Source of the DNA: Allolobophora icterica | Lineage: Eukaryota > Annelida > Clitellata > Crassiclitellata > Lumbricidae | Assembly: GCA_963556255.1 (NCBI GenBank) | Contig: OY744615.1 | Location: 23,511,191-23,575,190 of the forward strand | DNA length: 64,000 nt | Direction of reading: 5' to 3' | Shown here: in pieces, positions 12,026 to 21,900 of the stretch | Position numbering within the stretch: the stretch's first letter is position 1 | Layout of the letters: every line of letters starts with the position of its first letter | Position numbers and translations under genes: made by a program | Notes under the pieces: generated by a model | The model's database searches: none | Told to the model about the DNA's origin: nothing | What the model saw: only the letters and a program-made list of their open reading frames with translations

Positions 12026-12586
12026 AATGAATGAATGAATGAATGAATGATTGATTGATAACCTCAATTTAATGCACTATGACAATTGTTGAAATTAGGT
12101 CGACCTGGACAAGCAGCTGAAAAGTGAGGCAGCGAGAATAGCTTCGCTCACGCGAGAAGTTATAACATCTGCCTCGTTTGATCAGCATTGTTGAAATTCT
12201 TGGAGTAAAATGCTAAGCAATTTTAGGCCTACAAGTTACAACTCATAAATTCAGTCCTTTTTTGCTAATAAAATTTTGATCGATGGCTCCATAAAAGTAG
12301 CCTACGAAAGATCAATCGAACTCACGATTGAAAACAAGAACAAAATTAATATATTATGAAACGTTTAGAATCCTACTTTCTTCGTGTAGTCCACTTGGCT
12401 TCCGGTGAACTGTGCCGGGCAGTAGCAGCTGATTGGTTCATCTACGAACACTCTCGTCGTTGACAAGATGGCGATCAAGCAGAGAATGTAGACAGTGAAC
12501 TTGCAGTTCAACTGATCCGCGAAGCTGTCACCTCCTCCGAGTTTAGTGTGGTGAATATCACCAAATATCGTCAGCAATTTATCCAT
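5723..12586 (-). CDS. Innexin (gap-junction / hemichannel subunit), four coding exons
   Basis: Innexins form oligomeric gap-junction channels and hemichannels in the plasma membrane of non-deuterostome animals. The coding exons are 12586-12377, 10816-10557, 7634-7167 and 6086-5723. All junctions are GT/AG, and phases join exactly to a 433-residue protein, normal for the family. The start [10 protein letters not shown] opens a typical innexin N-terminus. Transmembrane segment 1 covers about residues 29-47. The first extracellular loop has C54, C56 and C72. The hallmark YYQW is at 100-103, followed by transmembrane segment 2. Exon 3 carries transmembrane segments 3 and 4 around the second extracellular loop, with FPRVTICDF and VQCALPMN supplying two cysteines, then [10 protein letters not shown]. 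Exon 4 is the cytoplasmic tail beginning [11 protein letters not shown] and containing CGLWDHYL. The extra C56 is unusual. The paralogue number cannot be assigned. Confidence 0.93.
6811..7117. repeat. 20-bp minisatellite, about 15 units, in innexin intron 3
   Basis: The unit CAGATCCGAATAAATACGAA repeats in register every 20 bp from 6811; three units end in GGA instead of GAA (near 6961, 7001 and 7061). It stops 50 bp from the exon 3 donor site at 7166. Because 20 is not a multiple of 3, a read-through ORF repeats every 60 bp as a 20-residue block; this is an artefact, not a protein. Confidence 0.95.
7703..7967. mobile_element. hAT-type MITE, copy B, in innexin intron 2
   Basis: It begins CAGTGCTTTTTT and ends AAAAGCACTG. 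Its interior contains the GTTCCGGAAC motif and AT-rich centre of the element at 3317-3583, in reverse orientation. It sits inside an (ATACA)n tract (about 7665-7700 and 7968-7982), so the 8-bp target duplication cannot be read cleanly: right AATACAAT, left only similar. It is 70 bp upstream of the exon 3 acceptor in the direction of transcription. Confidence 0.75.
8000..8190 (-). mobile_element. tRNA-derived SINE, copy 1
   Basis: On the minus strand the head reads CAGTGGCCGAATGAATAGAG (A-box-like, near 8160-8179), followed about 35 nt later by GGGTTCGAACC (B box, near 8122-8133). This is the internal RNA polymerase III promoter layout of a Ser/Leu-type tRNA. The body continues with a segment at about 8049-8076 that recurs at 24715-24742 behind a second tRNA-like head. 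Shared head and body at two loci define a SINE family. It lies in innexin intron 2, in the same sense as the gene. Confidence 0.65.
8292..8845. mobile_element. hAT-like non-autonomous element (554 bp)
   Basis: The left end CAGTGGCGGCGATC and right end GATCGCCGCCCATG are inverted repeats matching at 12 of 14 positions. The flanking 8-mers are TGCTGGGC (8284-8291) and TGATGGGC (8846-8853), an 8-bp duplication with one mismatch. The interior is pyrimidine-rich and holds repeated TTTTTTACGAATTCAT-like motifs near 8360-8640. No transposase ORF is present. It lies in innexin intron 2. Confidence 0.6.
8860..9440. other. Intronic stretch without recognisable features
   Basis: This is part of innexin intron 2. 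No exon, terminal inverted repeat or RNA gene was recognised. Confidence 0.35.
9447..9597. repeat. ACCAAG-rich minisatellite, block 1
   Basis: Units of variable numbers of ACCAAG hexamers are separated by ACTTTGAACCTCGAG-like spacers, giving a period of 27-33 bp. The same unit recurs at 10150-10325. Every frame is a polar repeat (Lys-Thr, Asp-Gln), so ORFs here are not real. Confidence 0.9.
10150..10325. repeat. ACCAAG-rich minisatellite, block 2
   Basis: This has the same composition as the block at 9447-9597 (hexamer ACCAAG plus ACTTTGAACCTC spacers). It starts with an inverted stretch (CTTGGTCTTGG at about 10152) before the direct units, and ends with another inverted motif near 10308. 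It lies in innexin intron 2, about 230 bp from the exon 2 donor. Confidence 0.9.
10857..10910. repeat. Short 10-bp tandem repeat near innexin exon 2
   Basis: Five to six units of GTGGCATCGC with single-base variants occur about 40 bp upstream, in transcript sense, of the exon 2 acceptor in intron 1. Confidence 0.75.
10966..11297. repeat. GGAT tetranucleotide microsatellite
   Basis: Two long GGAT runs (about 10977-11122 and 11196-11290) are separated by a diverged GTAT-rich bridge. Translations are Trp-Met-Asp-Gly or Ile-His-Pro-Ser repeats and are not coding. It lies in innexin intron 1. Confidence 0.95.
11418..11490. repeat. AT dinucleotide microsatellite
   Basis: An uninterrupted AT run directly abuts the inverted 59-bp satellite fragment at 11491. 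A second, short AT run follows that fragment at about 11640-11652. Confidence 0.9.
11491..11640 (-). repeat. Inverted fragment (about 2.5 units) of the 59-bp satellite
   Basis: The segment AAGGTCATCC recurs at 11491, 11550 and 11609, a period of exactly 59 bp. The sequence between is the reverse complement of the main array unit at 19100-21900 (AAAGGTCATCC, CCTATAGGCCTACTTCA, GGGGTTTCTCTGGGTACAAC). It lies in innexin intron 1 between two AT tracts, about 7.5 kb from the array. Confidence 0.92.
11995..12057. repeat. TTGA / TGAA tetranucleotide microsatellite
   Basis: About six TTGA units pass into TGAA units and back to TTGA, in innexin intron 1. Confidence 0.85.
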
Positions 12587-12665
12587 CTTTGGTTGGTCGA
12601 CGTAACAATAGATACAAGAAGAAAACGTGCTATATAATTGAATCACCAATCAAAACTTCCGGTGC
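12587..12665 (-). promoter_or_regulatory. Candidate core promoter of the innexin gene
   Basis: Within 80 bp upstream of the start codon the minus strand shows CCGGAAGT (ETS-type, 12655-12662), an inverted CCAAT box (CCAAT on the plus strand, 12646-12650) and TATATAG (12637-12631). If the last acts as a TATA box, the 5' UTR would be about 20 nt. Motif order is suggestive only. Confidence 0.35.
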
Positions 12666-12669
12666 GTTG

Positions 12670-14830
12670 CGAACTCAGATTACTTTCTTTGTTTCAGCGC
12701 CTAAGTTTAAATTTAAACTCAGCGTAAAAAGCAAGTACGGTAACTAATAATATTGTTGGTACAATTCGGATATGCGGCACTTATAAATATGGAAACAAAG
12801 CAGACCTTCGCACGAGTTGAATTTCACTGACAGTCGTATGCTAAGTTTAGAATCTTTCGCAGCAGCTGACAGCTGTTGTCACTTCTAGAACTCGTCCATG
12901 TATGCGCGGTCGTTCACATGTGGATGGGGCATGAGCAGGTGGGCATGGGTGGGAGGACTTGTGAGGGAAAACAAGTCCTGTAGATTGTGAGACCTATATG
13001 CTTATAAGTACCCGGGCAAACGTTTGCTTTAAGCTATACTGATATCCCGTTGGGTAGTTATGTAATTAAACACAGGCCAAACCATGTATCTCGTATAGGA
13101 TGCCTGCCTGCTTTCGCGTTCACGTGTGGGTATGTCTGCTCGAGCACAGTTTATCGTGGGGATAATTGGATAGCCTCCATAGTCCTACCTTGCCATCAAT
13201 TTGTCCCCACTCCTCAACAATTTTGCCCGCTGGTGCCCAATTAGAACGATATTAGATGTGAAATGTGAACGCGTCATTTGCCCGTAATAATGCCAAATTT
13301 AATACTGGCCTAAACCGCACAGTATGCTATGGGATGCTCCAAGTACATCTCAAACATCATCGAGGCAAGCTGTTGTATATTGGCCTACTATGCGACCGAT
13401 GTTATTGAGTTAAGGCCTTTATTGCTGCACCAATGACTGCAAGTGAATTGATGTCAGCTGCTGTTGAGACATGTTGGGTTGACCGACTCGGAGCGCCATC
13501 GACGTAGTCTGTGTCGATTCCAGCAACGTGAAGCTGAACAGAGACTATGTTCATGTGGGCTAATAAAATTCCAATCAGTAGATGTAACTCCAAATTGAAA
13601 TTGCATGCAGTGTTCATCATTCAGGCCTGTATTGGATTTTGGCAATTAACAGCGCGGAGAGTGGAAAACAACTCTAGGATTATAGATGTCTAGCTGTGAA
13701 TTGAAGCGGTCTACCACCATGCCGTTTATGGGAATCAAGGGAGAATTTATTGAATGTCTATTACATTTGTTCATGCAGTGGCGGCTCAAGGCTTTCCGAA
13801 ATGGGGGGGGGCGAGATGGTACTCCTATATAGGTCAAGACGTAGCCAAACGAACTGATAGTCGTTCAGTCGGGCGGCGGTGTTGAAGAATCCGGTGGTGA
13901 CACGACAGATAGAATAGAACTGATTGAAGCGAATATAATATTTAAACGGAATTAAATTAATTCCGCTACGAACCCTGGTAGCGCACGGCCTGCGAAGACC
14001 GTGCCTTTATGACGTGATGAGAGCCACAACCCTATCCAGGTTAATTACTCTGCCTCACCTGCATGGTGGGGATTCACAACCCAAGGGGACCATGATAGAC
14101 TGGGAGGAGTCTTACAACGTCTCATCAGAGGACGCTACCTCCCAGAAAACACCCCCTCCTTTTCTCCTCGCTGCTGGTGTTCCTATTTTAATCATGGTAA
14201 ATTAAATAATAATGCGCTAATTCCTAGTTCAGTCTGAAAGACAGCTTCACCAAGTTCATCATACATCGTCATTCGTCACCTCTTGATAACTGTTAATACC
14301 AACAGAGTTTATAAAACTGTTCTATATATGAACTTTGCCCAAGCATAATAATCGAAAACCGTCTACGGTAGGCGTCTGGAGTCCTGACGGTTATGAGTTA
14401 GTCTTCGGCCTTGCGGAAAATGTCCACTTATGTCGGGGCTCTGCCCCACACCACCTCTAGGGTAGCTTAACGGCGCTTCCTCAGACCTTGCCGACAGTTT
14501 GATGAAGAATGTTCAGTTGACAATTCTGAGTATTTCCACGTCCAGCTCGATTTCACCTCCATCTCTTCGTCCTTCTAATCTGGTCTTCTATCATCCTTCT
14601 TGTTATCCTTCGGGTCATTACAGGACAACGACAAAATAAGCAACAAAAAGCTAGGCACCGACAAACTATGGGCTTACGGGAGTTTAAGCAGAGCGTCTGA
14701 TTTAAGGCGAGAGATCGATCGCTCTCCTTGGTCGCTCGCCTAGCAAAGGTACCGGCGAGCGATTTACCGCTCGCCTAGCCGAAGGCTTCTCACCGTCGGT
14801 GACAGTCCGTCGTCGCTCCCTGAGTTTGAG
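12670..14830. other. Intergenic stretch without recognisable gene
   Basis: No host exon was recognised. Near 13780 a CAGTGGCGGCTCAAGG segment followed by a G run looks like one end of a hAT-like element; no partner end was found. Around 14690-14790 short inverted GAGCGAT/ATCGCTC motifs cluster without forming a known RNA. Confidence 0.35.
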
Positions 14831-14835
14831 TTAGA

Positions 14836-15420
14836 CTCAAATCAAATCAAATCAAATCAATCTTTATTTCGAGATAGTACAATCATGCTAACAATCAGTG
14901 TACAATCAGTGTGTAAAACAGTGGGGAAAAAACTAAATTCAGCGTCCAAGTGCAACGCTAGGTTGTATCTAGTTTTATCAGCAAAACCAATATCAAGACT
15001 ATTCGAAATGCGAGGAGATGAAGCTGGAGCAGCTTATCGAGTCGTCCCCGCTTATTAACACTTTAATCGAATTTTGCAAAGAGATAAATAGTGGGCATAA
15101 GAGTTCAATAGGACAATTATAGATTGAGTCAGCCCTAACATTCACAGGTTAGCAGTAATGGGAAATCAGGGATGATTCAAGAGCAGATTTAAAGATAACA
15201 TAGTTTCGTAAGTTACGAATATCAGCGCCAATAGCATTCCAAAGTTTGGGGCCAGCTATTCAAATGGTGGATTGTCGAATTTTGGTCCTGCATGTTCCTG
15301 ACCGATAGTTGTGTCTAAACCTTGTATTATGGTTGTGAACTGAGGCATTATCGATAAAGTAACCGGCAAACAGTGATGGAAGGGTCCCGGCATAATGCCT
15401 AAACAAGACGATAGACGAAC
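14836..15420 (-). mobile_element. LINE remnant, 3' end with short tandem tail
   Basis: Minus-strand translation around 15290-15130 gives RTKIRQSTI, then AGPKLWNAIGADIRNLRNY, then FKSALESSL. This is the C-terminal pattern of a CR1/L2-type reverse transcriptase. Downstream lies a short 3' UTR and a TTGAT-type tandem tail at 14836-14860. A stop interrupts the coding segment, so it is inactive. The fragment at 50836-51600 has the same orientation and a similar tail. Confidence 0.6.
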
Positions 15421-15429
15421 CTCAAGCCA

Positions 15430-16580
15430 GACCATTAATTTATTTACCTAATTGAGATTACTTTAATTTACTCAGGGCTTACTTGCGGCAGCGGTGAATG
15501 TGTGCCGTGACCTGTCCTAATTACTGCTGACTGATCACTCCAAATTTCGTGGCAATATGATTGGCCATAGCAACAGAGCGACACCTGGTACATCTGTGTT
15601 TAACAAGGTAGTGCGGTGACATGAGTCAGGTGAGGTAGAAAATTTATGTATAGCATACAATTTCAGCTATTTTGCCATCTACCTACCAAAAATTATTAAA
15701 ACTGATGGAAATTTGACGAAGTTCTGACATAAACAATTTTGCACAGTTTATTTTGAGACACGGTGTAGTTACCAGGGCCGGTTTAACCACTAGGCGAACT
15801 AGGCGGCCGCCAAGGGCGCCACATTTGGGGGGGGGAGAGGACTACATAAAGAAATATTTTTTAAACATTGCCGCCGTTTTGCCACAATTTATTAATAAAT
15901 GAATAATTATACGAAACTAAATTAGGCAATATTGCATGTCAGTGAAGTGAGTCACATGATGTCACAGAGGCGCTACCAGCCCACCTACAAATAAATAAAT
16001 ATAAGATCTACCATTTACATCATAGATTCATGCAAATTTAAGGTGAGCTGCTGTTGTTGATGACTGTGATGATGAGATGATGATGATGATGATGATGATG
16101 ATGACGACGACGAAGATGATGATAATAGAAAATATCGCACCAAAATAAAAATAGCTCAGACCAGTTGAAGTTTCACAGAAGCAAAATTCCTGAATGGAAC
16201 CTAAAATGTTCCCAAAATGTAAAATATAGCCTACAGAACCAAAAGTTATTAAGTGTTTTTTTTGGTCAAATATAACGATTCATAGTTGAATAGTTTGATA
16301 CGTACGATTCTAAATGTGGAAAAACAACTAGAATTCAGCAAAAAAGATAATCGATGCATCGTTGTAAAATAGAAAGTGACTATACTAAGACACACACCTA
16401 GAGAAACTATTCTTGAAAGTCAAAAACATGAACCAACAGATTTCAAAGTGTGTTTACTCAAACATCAACATTCAGTCCTCTGTATAGTTAAAACTCATTA
16501 CTCTGATTGCATCGCTGTGCATCATTACACGTTGTTTAAAACTAAACACTCGTTTGCCAGATACCTATAACTATCACAAT
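15430..16580. other. Intergenic stretch with a hAT-like end and a GAT tract
   Basis: At about 15773-15850, CAGGGCCGGTTTAACCACTA is followed by AGGCGAACTAGGCGGC-type sequence, which resembles one terminus of a widespread hAT-like element; no opposite end is visible. A (GAT)n tract with a GAC core lies at about 16075-16118. No gene was recognised. Confidence 0.4.
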
Positions 16581-16584
16581 CCAA

Positions 16585-17211
16585 GGAGAGGCTATTGAGC
16601 TAGTAGAACAATTCGTCTACCTATAGGAGGGCTAATAAACGCTGATGGCTGCTACGAAAAAGATATACAAAGAATAATTGGACGAGCTTCACAAGCATTT
16701 GGAATAATGAACAGGATACGGGGAGGAGAGAATTAACAAAGAAACCAAGAAAAAAATATACGAGACAATGATACAACTCATTTTCCTGTATGGATCGGAA
16801 TGTTCGACAATGCGAAAACAAGATGAGAGAAGAATTCTTACAGCAGAAATGAGCTGGCTGTGGAAGATCGCAGGAATTTCACGACTGCAGAAAATAAGAA
16901 ATGATGATATGAGACAATCATTAGGCATCAAAACAACTCTGCTAGATAGAGTCGTTCAACGAAGACTTCTATGGTTTGGACATGTAGGCCTAGAGAGAAT
17001 GCCAGTTGACAGAATCCCACACAATGCACTACATGCAAGATTCGAAGGAAAAAGACACAAAGGCAGACCAAGACCACGCTGGATAGATAATAATGAAGAC
17101 ATCGCATCACTTGGACTAACACTAAGAGGAGCAATAGACTTGACAAATGACCGAGGACAATGGAGATCATTTATTCGTACCCATCGCCGCCAAATGGCTG
17201 GCGTCAGGAAC

Positions 17212-17213
<2 letters not shown>
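16585..17213 (+). mobile_element. Truncated non-LTR retrotransposon, reverse transcriptase C-terminus
   Basis: The plus strand encodes EAIELVEQFVYL, then after frameshifts a continuous 148-residue frame. That frame contains LYGSECSTMRKQDERRILTA, EMSWLWKIAGISR, RRLLWFGHV and KGRPRPRWID. The order matches the region after the reverse transcriptase domain of the element at 57704-59272, so both belong to related elements. The segment ends at a stop immediately before a (GAT)n run, the typical microsatellite-like tail. It is 5'-truncated and frameshifted. Confidence 0.8.
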
Positions 17214-17280
<67 letters not shown>

Positions 17281-17312
17281 CGACGATGATGATGATGATG
17301 ATGATGATGATG
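17211..17312. repeat. GAT trinucleotide tail
   Basis: About 33 GAT units with one GAC-GAC interruption form the 3' tail of the LINE fragment ending at 17213. The poly-Asp and poly-His ORFs across it are artefacts. Confidence 0.92.
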
Positions 17313-17339
17313 TAGGCCTATGTGTGTAGGCCTACGTAT

Positions 17340-18055
17340 GCGTATCAAACACACAGACAAACAGACTTTCTAGATCTACACAGGTACAGGGATACAGTTA
17401 ATTTTGGCCGTAGCCTGTTAATAACAAAATTTGAAACATTGCCAAAGGCCAAATGACGTAATGATTGCGTCATAGTATTGTTACCATGGATCTGGATTTC
17501 TCAGTCGTAGCTTAGACCTCGAAGGATACAGAGGCATTGGAACAATTTGCGAAATTTTCGAGAATCTCAAGTTTTAACTCGAAGTTCTTCAGATTTCTTC
17601 TCCGCTAACTGTTGTTTCGATTGCATTTTCGTCGAAAGGTATCAGGTCAGTCCAAATGATTACAAAACATCGATTTTTTTTATCGAAATTTGCAACTTAT
17701 GCATCAAGTTAGCTATTTCTAAGCTAAGAATCTCATAATGATTTGCAATTTTGTGATTAGGCTCAGTAATTTCTATCGCGCCACAATATAATATATTTTT
17801 TCTATTTTAAATTAAGTTTATAAAATATATTTTAAATATTTTTATTTAAATTTAATTTGTTTGAGTAAGCGAGTGAGACTCGGTAATTTCTATAGCACAA
17901 CAATATATTAATTTATTTGTATTATTTTGTATTTAATTAAATTTTTTAATGCATTTGAGTAAGATAGTAAGATTCGGTGATTTCTGTAGCGACAATATTA
18001 TATATATTTTTTTTATTAAAACGCCATTTCGGGTCCCCGATTTAGCATCATTTAG
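17340..18055. other. AT-rich stretch without recognisable gene
   Basis: Short related motifs recur (TCGGTAATTTCTATAGC near 17766, 17880 and 17973), about 100 bp apart, suggesting a worn tandem duplication. No coding signal was recognised. Confidence 0.4.
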
Positions 18056-19099
18056 GCTAGCGCAAAGAGGTGAACGTAAGCTGTACGGAGAAACACCCCA
18101 AGGAGTTGAAATATATAAAAGGGTGATTTTAGTTTGTACGGAGAGAGAACCGAAGGAAGTGAAATATAGGAAAGGTTGACCTTATGTTATACGGAGAGAT
18201 ACCCAAAGCAGTTGATATAGAGGAAAGGGTGACCTTAAAATGTACGGACAGAGATCCAAGGAGGTAAAATATAGGAAAGGTTGACCCTATGTTATATGGA
18301 GAGATACCCAAAGGAGTTGATATGTAGGAAAGGGTGACCTTAACCTACAGGGAGAGATAATCCAGGAAGTTGAAATACAGGAAAGGGTGACCTCAAACTC
18401 TAAGAGTCAAAATAGAGGTAAGAGTGACTTTGAGTTGCACGGAGAGACAGCCCAAAGAGCTGAAATAGAGGAAAGGATGGCCTTAAAATATAAAGGGAGA
18501 GAATCACTCCAAGCAGTTGAAATATAAGAAATTACGACCCTAAGTTGCACGGAGAGAGAGAGAGAGACCCAAAGATTCGAAATAGAGGAAAGATGACCTT
18601 AAACTGTACGGAAAAAGACCACAAGGATTTGAAATATAGAAAAGGGCGACGTTAAGTTGCATGGAGAGAGACCCCAAGGAATGAAATATAGGAAATAGTG
18701 AACTTAAGATGCACGGATAGGCCCTATATAGACTACGAAAAGGTCAAATATATAAAAGGGTGACCTTAAGTTGTACGGAGAGAGAACCCAATGAGCTAAA
18801 GTATAGACAAGGGTGAACTTAAGTTGTGTGGAGAGGGAATCAATCCAAGAAGTTTAAATAAGGAAAGAGTGACCTTGAGTAATGGGCGGCGATTCCGGGG
18901 TCGAGGGGGACAAGACCCTACCTTAACAGCGGTGGGACAAAGTATACAGTTGCCACCCACACTTTGAAGAACCTCCAAGAAAGGGTTAAAGACCTCAAGG
19001 AATTGAAATATATAAAAGGGTGACCTTACGATGTAGGGACAGAGATACCAATCCAAGGATTTGAAACATACGAACGGATGACCCTAGGTTCTGCGGAGA
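18056..19099 (+). repeat. Diverged left flank of the 59-bp satellite array
   Basis: Units of about 55-65 bp contain GGAAAGGGTGACCTTAAGTT, ACGGAGAGAGACCC and AAGGAGTTGAAATATA. They are clearly related to the 59-bp core unit but differ at many positions, and length varies from unit to unit. The best-kept segment is GGTGACCTTAA. The block is interrupted at about 18883-18985 by an unrelated hAT-like fragment. Confidence 0.9.
18883..18985. mobile_element. hAT-like element fragment inside the satellite flank
   Basis: The sequence begins ATGGGCGGCGATTC and continues with GAGGGGGACAAG. It matches the reverse complement of the right end of the element at 8292-8845 (CATGGGCGGCGATC, GAGGGGGACATG). Only one end is present. 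The satellite resumes afterwards, so it was inserted into an existing array. Confidence 0.5.
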
Positions 19100-21900
19100 G
19101 AGACACCAAGGAATTGAATTAGGCCTATAGGAAAGGATGACCTTTAGTTGTACCCAGAGAAACCCCAAGGAATTGAACTAGGCCTATAGGAAAGGATGAC
19201 CTTTAGTTGTACCCAGAGAAACCCCAAGGAGTTGAAATAGGCCTAGAGGAAAGGATGACCTTTAGTTGTACCCAGAGAAACCCCAAGAAAATGAAGTAGG
19301 CCTATAGGAAAGGATGACCTTTAGTTGTACCCAGAGAAAGCCCAAGGAATTGAACTAGGCCTGTAGGAAAGGATGACCTATAGTTGTACCCAGAGAAACC
19401 CCAAGAAAACGAAGTACGCCTACAGGAAAGGATGACCTATAGTTGTACCCAGAGAAACCCCAAGGAGTTGAAGTAGGCCTTTAGAAAAGGAAGACCTTTA
19501 GCTGTACCAAGAGAAACCCCAAGAAAATGAAGTACGCCTGTAGAAAAGGAAGACCTTTAGCTGTACCAAGAGAAACCCCAAGAAAATGAAGTACGCCTAT
19601 AGGAAAGGATGACCTTTAGTTGTACCCAGAGGAACCCCAAGGAGTTGAGGTAGGCCTATAGGAAGGGATGACCTTTAGTTGTGCCCAGAGAAACCCCAAG
19701 GAGTTGAGGTAGGCCTATAGGAAGGGATGACCTTTAGTTGTGCCCAGAGAAACCCCAAGGAGTTGAAGTAGGCCTTTAGAAAAGGAAGACCTTTAGCTGT
19801 ACCAAGAGAAACCCCAAGGAGTTAAAGTAGGCCTACAGGAAAGGATGACCTATAGTTGTACCCAGAGAAACCCCAAGAAAATGAAGTACGCCTATAGGAA
19901 AGGATGACCTTTAGTTGTGCCCAGAGAAACCCCAAGGAGTTGAGGTAGGCCTATAGGAAGGGATGACCTTTAGTTGTGCCCAGAGAAACCCCAAGGAGTT
20001 GAAGTAGGCCTTTAGAAAAGGAAGACCTTTAGCTGTACCAAGAGAAACCCCAAGAAAATGAAGTACGCCTATAGGAAAGGATGACCTTTAGTTGTACCCA
20101 GAGAAACCCCAAGAAAATGAAGTACGCCTATAGGAAAGGATGACCTTTAGTTGTACCCAGAGAAACCCCAAGGAATTGAAGTAGGCCTATAGGAAAGGAT
20201 GACCTTTAGTTGTACCCAGAGAAACCCCAAGGAGTTAAAGTAGGCCTACAGGAAAGGATGACCTATAGTTGTACCCAGAGAAACCCCAAGCAGTTGAAGT
20301 AGACCTATAGGAACGGATGACCTTTAGTTGTGCCCAGATAAACCCCAAGGAGTTGAATTAGGCCTATAGGAAAGGATGACCTTTAGTTGTACCCAGAGAA
20401 ACCCCAAGGAATTGAACTAGGCCTGTAGGAAAGGATGACCTTTAGTTGTACCCAAAGAAACCCCATGGAGTTTAAGTAGGCCTATAGGAAAGGATGACCT
20501 TTAGTTGTACCCAGAGAAACCCCAAGGAGTTGAAGTAGGCCTATAGGAAAGGATGACCTTTAGTTGTACCCAGAGAAACCCCAAGGAGTTAAAGTAGGCC
20601 TACAGGAAAGGATGACCTATAGTTGTACCCAGAGAAACCCCGAGGAGTTGAAGTAGACCTATAGGAACGGATGACCTTTAGTTGTGCCCAGATAAACCCC
20701 AAGGAGTTGAATTAGGCCTATAGGAAAGGATGACCTTTAGTTGTACCCAGAGAAACCCCAAGGAATTGAACTAGGCCTGTAGGAAAGGATGACCTTTAGT
20801 TGTACCCAGAGAAACCCCATGGAGTTTAAGTAGGCCTATAGGAAAGAATGACCTTTAGTTGTACCCAGAGAAACCCCAAGAAAATGAAGTACGTCTATAG
20901 GAAAGGATGACCTTTAGTTGTACCCAGAGAAACCCCAAGGAGTTGAAGTAGGCCTATAGGAAATGATGACCTTTAGTTGTACCCAGAGAAACCCCAAGGA
21001 ATTGAAGTAGGCCTATAGGAAAGGATGACCTTTAGTTGTGCCCAGAGAAACCCCAAGGAGTTGAAGTAGGCCTATAGGAAAGGATGACCTTTAGTTGTAC
21101 CCAGAGAAACCCCAAGGAGTTGAAGTAGGCCTATAGGAAAGGATGACCTTTAGTTGTATGGAGTGACCCAAGGATTTGAAATGTAGGAAAAGGTGACCTT
21201 CAGTTCTGCGGAAAGAGACCCAGAAGAGTTGACCTTTAGTTGTACCCAGAGAAACCCCAAGGAGTTGAAGTAGGCCTATAGGAAATGATGACCTTTAGTT
21301 GTGCCCAGAGAAACCCCAAGGAGTTGAAGTAGGCCTTTAGAAAAGGATGACCTTTAGTTGTACCCAGAGAAACCCCAAGGAGTTGAAGTAGGCCTATAGG
21401 AAAGGATAACCTTTAGTTGTACCCAGAGAAACCCCAAGAAAATGAAGTACGCCTAGAGCAAAGGATGACTTTTAGTTGTACCCAGAGAAACCCCAAGGAG
21501 TTGAAATAGGCCTAGAGGAAAGGATGACCTTTAGTTGTACCCAGAGAAAGCCCAAGGAGTTGAAGTAGGCCTATGGGAAAGGATGACCTTTAGCTGTACC
21601 CAGAGAAACCCCATGGAGTTGAAGTAGGCCTATAGGAAAGGATGACCTTTAGTTGTGCCCAGAAAAACCCCGAGGAGTTGAAGTAGGAAAGGTCATCCTT
21701 TCCTATAGGAAAGGATGACCTTTAGTTGTACCCAGGGAAACCCCAAGGGGTTGAAGTAGGCCTATTATAGGAAAGGATGACCTTTAGTTGTACCCAGAGA
21801 AACTTCAAGAAGTTGAAGAAGGCCTACAGGAAAGGATGACCTTTAGTTGCACCCAGAGAAACCCCAAGGAGTTGAAGTAGGCCTATAGGAAAGGATGACC
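19100..21900 (+). repeat. Core 59-bp satellite array, about 47 units
   Basis: The period is exactly 59 bp over most of the block (CCTTTAG recurs at 19141 and 19200, and onward). The unit reads, in pieces, AAACCCCAAGGAGTTGAAGT, AGGCCTATAGG, AAAGGATGACCTTTAG, TTGTACCCAGAG. Variant classes recur in groups, for example units with GAAAATGAAGTACGCC, AAAAGGAAGACC or AGACCTATAGGAACGG, as expected from unequal exchange of multi-unit blocks. There are no unique spacers. One unit near 21688-21723 contains an inversion junction. No coding function is visible. Confidence 0.97.

Noticed and set aside
17147..17360. Poly-Asp and poly-His ORFs
   Set aside because: They read the (GAT)n tail of the LINE fragment.
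19100..21900. Regular short repeats resembling a CRISPR array
   Set aside because: Units abut directly without unique spacers, there are no cas genes, and the genes around it are intron-bearing animal genes. It is a eukaryotic satellite.
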